Of a stretch of 64,000 bases of DNA, positions 60,544 through 64,000 are shown one piece after another. Position numbers and translations under genes: made by a program. The notes beneath the pieces are model-generated. The model saw only the letters and a list, made by a program, of their open reading frames with translations, did no database searches and was not told the DNA's origin. This stretch comes from Pseudomonas sp. FP453. GTDB taxonomy: Bacteria > Pseudomonadota > Gammaproteobacteria > Pseudomonadales > Pseudomonadaceae. The stretch covers positions 2,046,001 through 2,110,000 of the forward strand of contig NZ_CP117435.1 of NCBI RefSeq assembly GCF_030687495.1. The letters are read 5' to 3'. Each line of letters begins with the position of its first letter. Within the stretch, counting starts at the first letter, position 1.

Positions 60544-61275
60544 TTACCAGGGTTCATTCCAGGGGCGCAGATCCAGTTCAAACGTCCAGGCGTCGCGTGG
60601 CTGGCTGTGCAGGTACCAATAGTTGTCGGCAATGTGCTCGGGGTTGAGAATGCCGTCCTGATCCTTGAGGGCGTATTTCTGCGGGAAATTGTCGCGAATG
60701 AAGTCGGTGTCGATGGCGCCATCGACCACCACATGGGCGACGTGGATATTCCTCGGGCCCAGTTCCCTCGCCATGCTCTGTGCGAGCGCGCGAATGCCGT
60801 GCTTGGCCCCGGCGAACGCGGCAAAGCCCGCGCCGCCCCGTAATCCTGCGGTAGCACCGGTGAACAGGATCGTGCCTCGATTGCGGGTGACCATGCGCTT
60901 GGCGACTTCGCGTGCATTGAGGAACCCGGAGAAGCAGGCCATCTCCCAGATCTTGAAATATTTGCGCGCGGTTTCTTCGAGGATGCTGCAGGGGACGTTG
61001 GCGCCGATGTTGAAGACGAACGCTTCAATGGGGCCCAGCTCGGTTTCGATCTGGTCGACCAACGCGATCACGTCATCTTCCTTGCGTGCATCGCAGGCAA
61101 AGCCATGGGCTTCGCCGCCCGCAGATCGGATGCTGTCTACCAGGGGCTGCAATTTGTCGGCGCTGCGGCGGGTGACACAGGCGACATAGCCTTCGCGGGC
61201 AAAGCGCTTGGCAATGGCGCCACCGGTGGCATCACCGGCGCCCACTACCAATACGATTTTCTTGTTGTGCGTCAT
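60544..61275 (-). CDS. Short-chain dehydrogenase/reductase
   Basis: A 243-residue SDR with the cofactor motif VVGAGDATGGAIAKRF. The usual catalytic tyrosine motif YxxxK appears changed: FTGATAGLRGGAGFAAFAGAKHGIRAL has F-A-G-A-K where Tyr-x-x-x-Lys is expected, so classical activity is doubtful. It is on the same strand as the isomerase and is probably cotranscribed with it. Confidence 0.87.
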   Translation of the reverse strand: MTHNKKIVLVVGAGDATGGAIAKRFAREGYVACVTRRSADKLQPLVDSIRSAGGEAHGFACDARKEDDVIALVDQIETELGPIEAFVFNIGANVPCSILEETARKYFKIWEMACFSGFLNAREVAKRMVTRNRGTILFTGATAGLRGGAGFAAFAGAKHGIRALAQSMARELGPRNIHVAHVVVDGAIDTDFIRDNFPQKYALKDQDGILNPEHIADNYWYLHSQPRDAWTFELDLRPWNEPW

Positions 61276-61387
61276 GGGAACTCCGTTGGCTCGATAGTCG
61301 AGCAGGAGTCTAGACGCAGCGCCGCGAAGGGCCGGGTTTGTCGCGGGAATTAAATGCGAGCAGTCGGTGGTGGACCTGCTCGGGCGA

Positions 61388-61669
61388 CTATTTGCAAATG
61401 ACGATCATACTGCGACTGGTGTAGCCGGCAGGGTTGAGGCCGAAGGGGTAGTCCCCTGGTTCCTCGGAGTTGTCACCGGACTTGGCGATAACCCGGTAGC
61501 CTTTGGCGCCGCAGGAGTTGGTAGCGCTGGTGTAGCATTGGTCCCAGGAGGACGACAGGCCCGAACAGTTGATATGCAGCCCTTTTTTGCCCCGTTTTAC
61601 TTCTGTCTTGGTGGTCGCGGCACAGCCAGCAATGGCCATGACCATTAACAGTATCAAAATTCGCTTCAT
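61388..61669 (-). CDS. Small cysteine-containing lipoprotein of unknown function
   Basis: A 93-residue protein with lipobox MAIAGC (C16) and a domain bearing four further Cys residues (NCSGLSSSWDQCYTSATNSCG... IVICK), which may form two disulfides. The WDQCYTSATNSCGAKGYRVI pattern recurs in small Pseudomonas envelope lipoproteins. Clear AAGGA ribosome site. No neighbour suggests a role. Confidence 0.8.
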   Translation of the reverse strand: MKRILILLMVMAIAGCAATTKTEVKRGKKGLHINCSGLSSSWDQCYTSATNSCGAKGYRVIAKSGDNSEEPGDYPFGLNPAGYTSRSMIVICK

Positions 61670-61833
61670 TCCTATCCTTAATAGCCACTTCGCAATACTT
61701 GAAGCTGGCTCTACTCGCTCTCGAGTGTAGCGTTCGCGCTGTCCCTGTCGAAAATCTCCATGAATGACATTCGTTTACGGCTTAAACATGGCCTAAATGA
61801 GCGGCAAATACCAGAGCTACCTGCAAAGATGCC

Positions 61834-62722
61834 TCAATCCGCCGCAACCAGTGGCTTTGATTCGTTGCGCATTGTCAGCGTGGCACCGACGGAGGCCAGG
61901 ATGATGCAAGTGATCGCCAGCCATTGTGCCAGGGACAGGTGTTCTTGCAGGAATAATAGGCCAGAGAGTGCGCCGAATGCGGGTTCAATACTCATGAGGG
62001 TGCCGAAGGTGCGGGCGGGGAGGCGAGTCAATGCGACCATCTCCAGGGTGTAGGGCAAGGCCGTGGACAGAATGGCAACGCCGATGGCGACGGGGATCAG
62101 GGCGGGAGTGAGCAATGCGGCGCCGGCATGGACGATACCGATTGGCGCGATAAACAAGGCGGCGATCATCACACCCAATGCGGCGGTCTGGACGCCGTTG
62201 TCGTTTCCGGCTTTTTGGCCGAACAGGATATAGAGGGCCCAGCAGACGCCAGCGCCCAGCGCATAGGCGGCGCCGATCAAGTCGATGCCGTGGCTGGCCT
62301 CTCCCATGGGGATCAACAGCAGCAGGCCGATGATTGCCAGGCCAATCCACAGGAAGTCGACGGCTCGTCGCGATGCGTAGATGGCTACGGCGAGCGGCCC
62401 GGTGAACTCTAGCGCTACGGCGATACCCAGCGGGACAGTGCGCAGCGACATATAGAAGAGAAAGTTCATGCCACCCAACGCGATACCGTAGATGACTACG
62501 GTGCGCAGCGACTTTGCTGTCAGCTTGGCGCGCCATGGCCGCAATAGAAGCAGCATGATCACACTGGCGAAAACCAGACGCAGGGTTGTGGTGCCCTGTG
62601 CTCCGACTATAGGAAACATTGCTTTTGGCCAGTGAGGCGCCGGATTGAATAGACGCCATGGCGATCAACAGCAGGCCGACAGGAAACAATGCCGAGGCCA
62701 GGCTGCGGGGGGAGGTGGTCAT
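61834..62722 (-). pseudogene. rhtA: RhtA-like EamA transporter, one frameshift
   Basis: A DMT-superfamily exporter in two frames. The N-terminal part (MTTSPRSLASALFPVGLLLIAMASIQSGASLAKS, from 62722) runs to about 62621; the rest (MFPIVGAQGTTTLRLVFASVIMLLLL... MRNESKPLVAAD) follows in another frame. One extra T of the TT at 62619-62620 (AGCAATG instead of AGCATG on the coding strand) breaks a 295-residue RhtA-like amino-acid exporter with 10 helices and two EamA repeats. The sequence is otherwise intact. Confidence 0.87.
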
Positions 62723-62883
62723 TGGGGTGTTCGTCCGAGGTCGTATGTAGAGAAACATTGGACGCTATGATGCTTAACTGTTTGTGGTTGAGCAATATAT
62801 TGCTCAATTATCTTGGTTTGGTCCTTCTATATAGAGGGAGCTCGGCTTTTTTGGCTTGTTTGATAGAAAAACCAAATTAACGG

Positions 62884-62911
62884 TTGACGGCAGATTCTGG
62901 ATGTCTATAAT
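62884..62911 (+). promoter_or_regulatory. rRNA operon promoter P1
   Basis: TTGACG, a 16-base spacer and TATAAT. It is about 450 bases upstream of the 16S start. The stretch 62723-62883 contains no gene that I can support. Confidence 0.65.
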
Positions 62912-63029
62912 TCGCCCCAATTCCGGCGCAGTCGAAACGGAAAACTCCTTGGTAAACAATGAGTTATGTGAGTTTCGGCAGCAGGTTGCTTCAGTTCATC
63001 GAAGCCAGAAAGAAGTTGAAAAAGAGGTG

Positions 63030-63057
63030 TTGACAGCAGCGTGTAACGCTGTAGAAT
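63030..63057 (+). promoter_or_regulatory. rRNA operon promoter P2
   Basis: Consensus TTGACA, a 16-base spacer and TAGAAT, followed by a GC-rich discriminator (TCGCCTCCCGC). Confidence 0.78.
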
Positions 63058-63140
63058 TCGCCTCCCGCTGATGAGAGATCTGAAGCGCAAGTGGTTGAAG
63101 TTGTTGAAGAATTCTTCGAAAGCTTCTTTAAAATAATCAC

Positions 63141-63168
63141 TTGACAGCAAATGAGGCTGCTGTAGAAT
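63141..63168 (+). promoter_or_regulatory. rRNA operon promoter P3
   Basis: TTGACA, 16 bases, TAGAAT, then GCGCGCC. An A/T-rich stretch (TTCGAAAGCTTCTTTAAAATAA) lies immediately upstream like an UP element. Its -10 and discriminator match the tRNA promoter at 4587. Confidence 0.82.
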
Positions 63169-63203
63169 GCGCGCCTCGGTTGAGACGAAAGATCTTAACC
63201 AAC

Positions 63204-63215
63204 CGCTCTTTAACA
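63204..63215 (+). promoter_or_regulatory. rRNA boxA antitermination site
   Basis: CGCTCTTTAACA matches the boxA core (TGCTCTTTA) in the rRNA leader, about 150 bases before 16S. Confidence 0.75.
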
Positions 63216-63365
63216 ACTGAATCAAGCAATTCGTGTGGGTGCTTGTGGAGTCAGACTGATAGTCAACAAGATTATCAGCATCACAAGTTACTCCGCGAGA
63301 AATCAAAGATGTAACCAACGATTGCTGAGCCAAGTTTAGGGTTTCTTAAAAACCCAAAGATGTTT

Positions 63366-64000
<635 letters not shown>

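Noticed and set aside
62905..63333. Minus-strand open frame in the rRNA leader
   Set aside because: It covers the tandem promoters and boxA of the rRNA operon and has no ribosome site or family.

Overview
The window is a chromosomal segment of a Pseudomonas, most likely of the P. fluorescens group. The 5' part of a 16S rRNA gene with Pseudomonas-type sequence ends the window. High-GC coding, REP palindromes of the GTGGGAGCTGGCTTGCCTGCGAT type between genes, and several gene orders that match P. aeruginosa (rdgC, prc/algO neighbourhood, fpvGHJKCDEF, msuEDC-sfnR, soxR with its monooxygenase) all agree. I see no prophage, transposase, integrase or CRISPR array; this is core and semi-core chromosome with many uptake and scavenging modules.

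Layout. 0-4.5 kb: an LplT-like flippase/acyltransferase fusion, a guanidinium exporter (sugE/gdx) behind a guanidine-II (mini-ykkC) riboswitch, a BASS-family transporter with an N-terminal frameshift, and rdgC. 4.6-13.6 kb: two near-identical tRNA-Val/tRNA-Asp pairs, each followed by a FecI sigma / FecR / TonB transducer iron-uptake unit on the minus strand, with Fur-like sites. 13.8-19.9 kb: a plus-strand BCCT transporter / CocE-type hydrolase / LysR / MFS module of unknown substrate, then a 38-residue membrane peptide. 20-25.6 kb: a DHA2 MFS pump with a divergent LysR gene, then a di-heme peroxidase/dioxygenase-like protein with a catalase-like partner. 25.7-33.2 kb: an FKBP lipoprotein, a YkvA protein preceded by an inverted pair of consensus DnaA boxes, an XRE regulator with an overlapping partner, an EAL-CBS-GGDEF protein, the Prc protease and a frameshifted quinone oxidoreductase.

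33.3-39.7 kb: an HAD phosphatase and an ABC importer with an alkaline-phosphatase-superfamily enzyme, controlled by a divergent GntR/UTRA regulator with visible operator-like palindromes. 39.7-45.9 kb: the complete fpvGHJKCDEF operon for periplasmic iron release from ferripyoverdine. 46.1-50.1 kb: a leuCD paralogue, a LysR gene and a probable haloacetate dehalogenase. 50.4-51.8 kb: a VOC protein, then soxR and a divergent SoxR-box-driven monooxygenase. 51.8-56.1 kb: sfnR-msuC-msuD-msuE for sulfonate-sulfur use, with a -24/-12 promoter and an upstream palindrome. 56.4-62.7 kb: small lipoproteins, a cysteine desulfurase, a Xaa-Pro aminopeptidase, a DsbA-family isomerase, an SDR and a frameshifted RhtA-like exporter. 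From 62.9 kb: an rRNA operon with three tandem promoters, cut off inside 16S.

How the genes work together. Iron dominates: two surface-signalling receptor systems bring ferric siderophores across the outer membrane, and the fpv operon reduces and captures iron in the periplasm. Sulfur starvation (msu/sfn), phosphoester or phosphonate scavenging (UTRA-ABC), redox stress (SoxR) and guanidine export fit a soil or rhizosphere lifestyle. Four single-base insertions in short homopolymer runs break three otherwise intact genes, which looks more like consensus error than decay.
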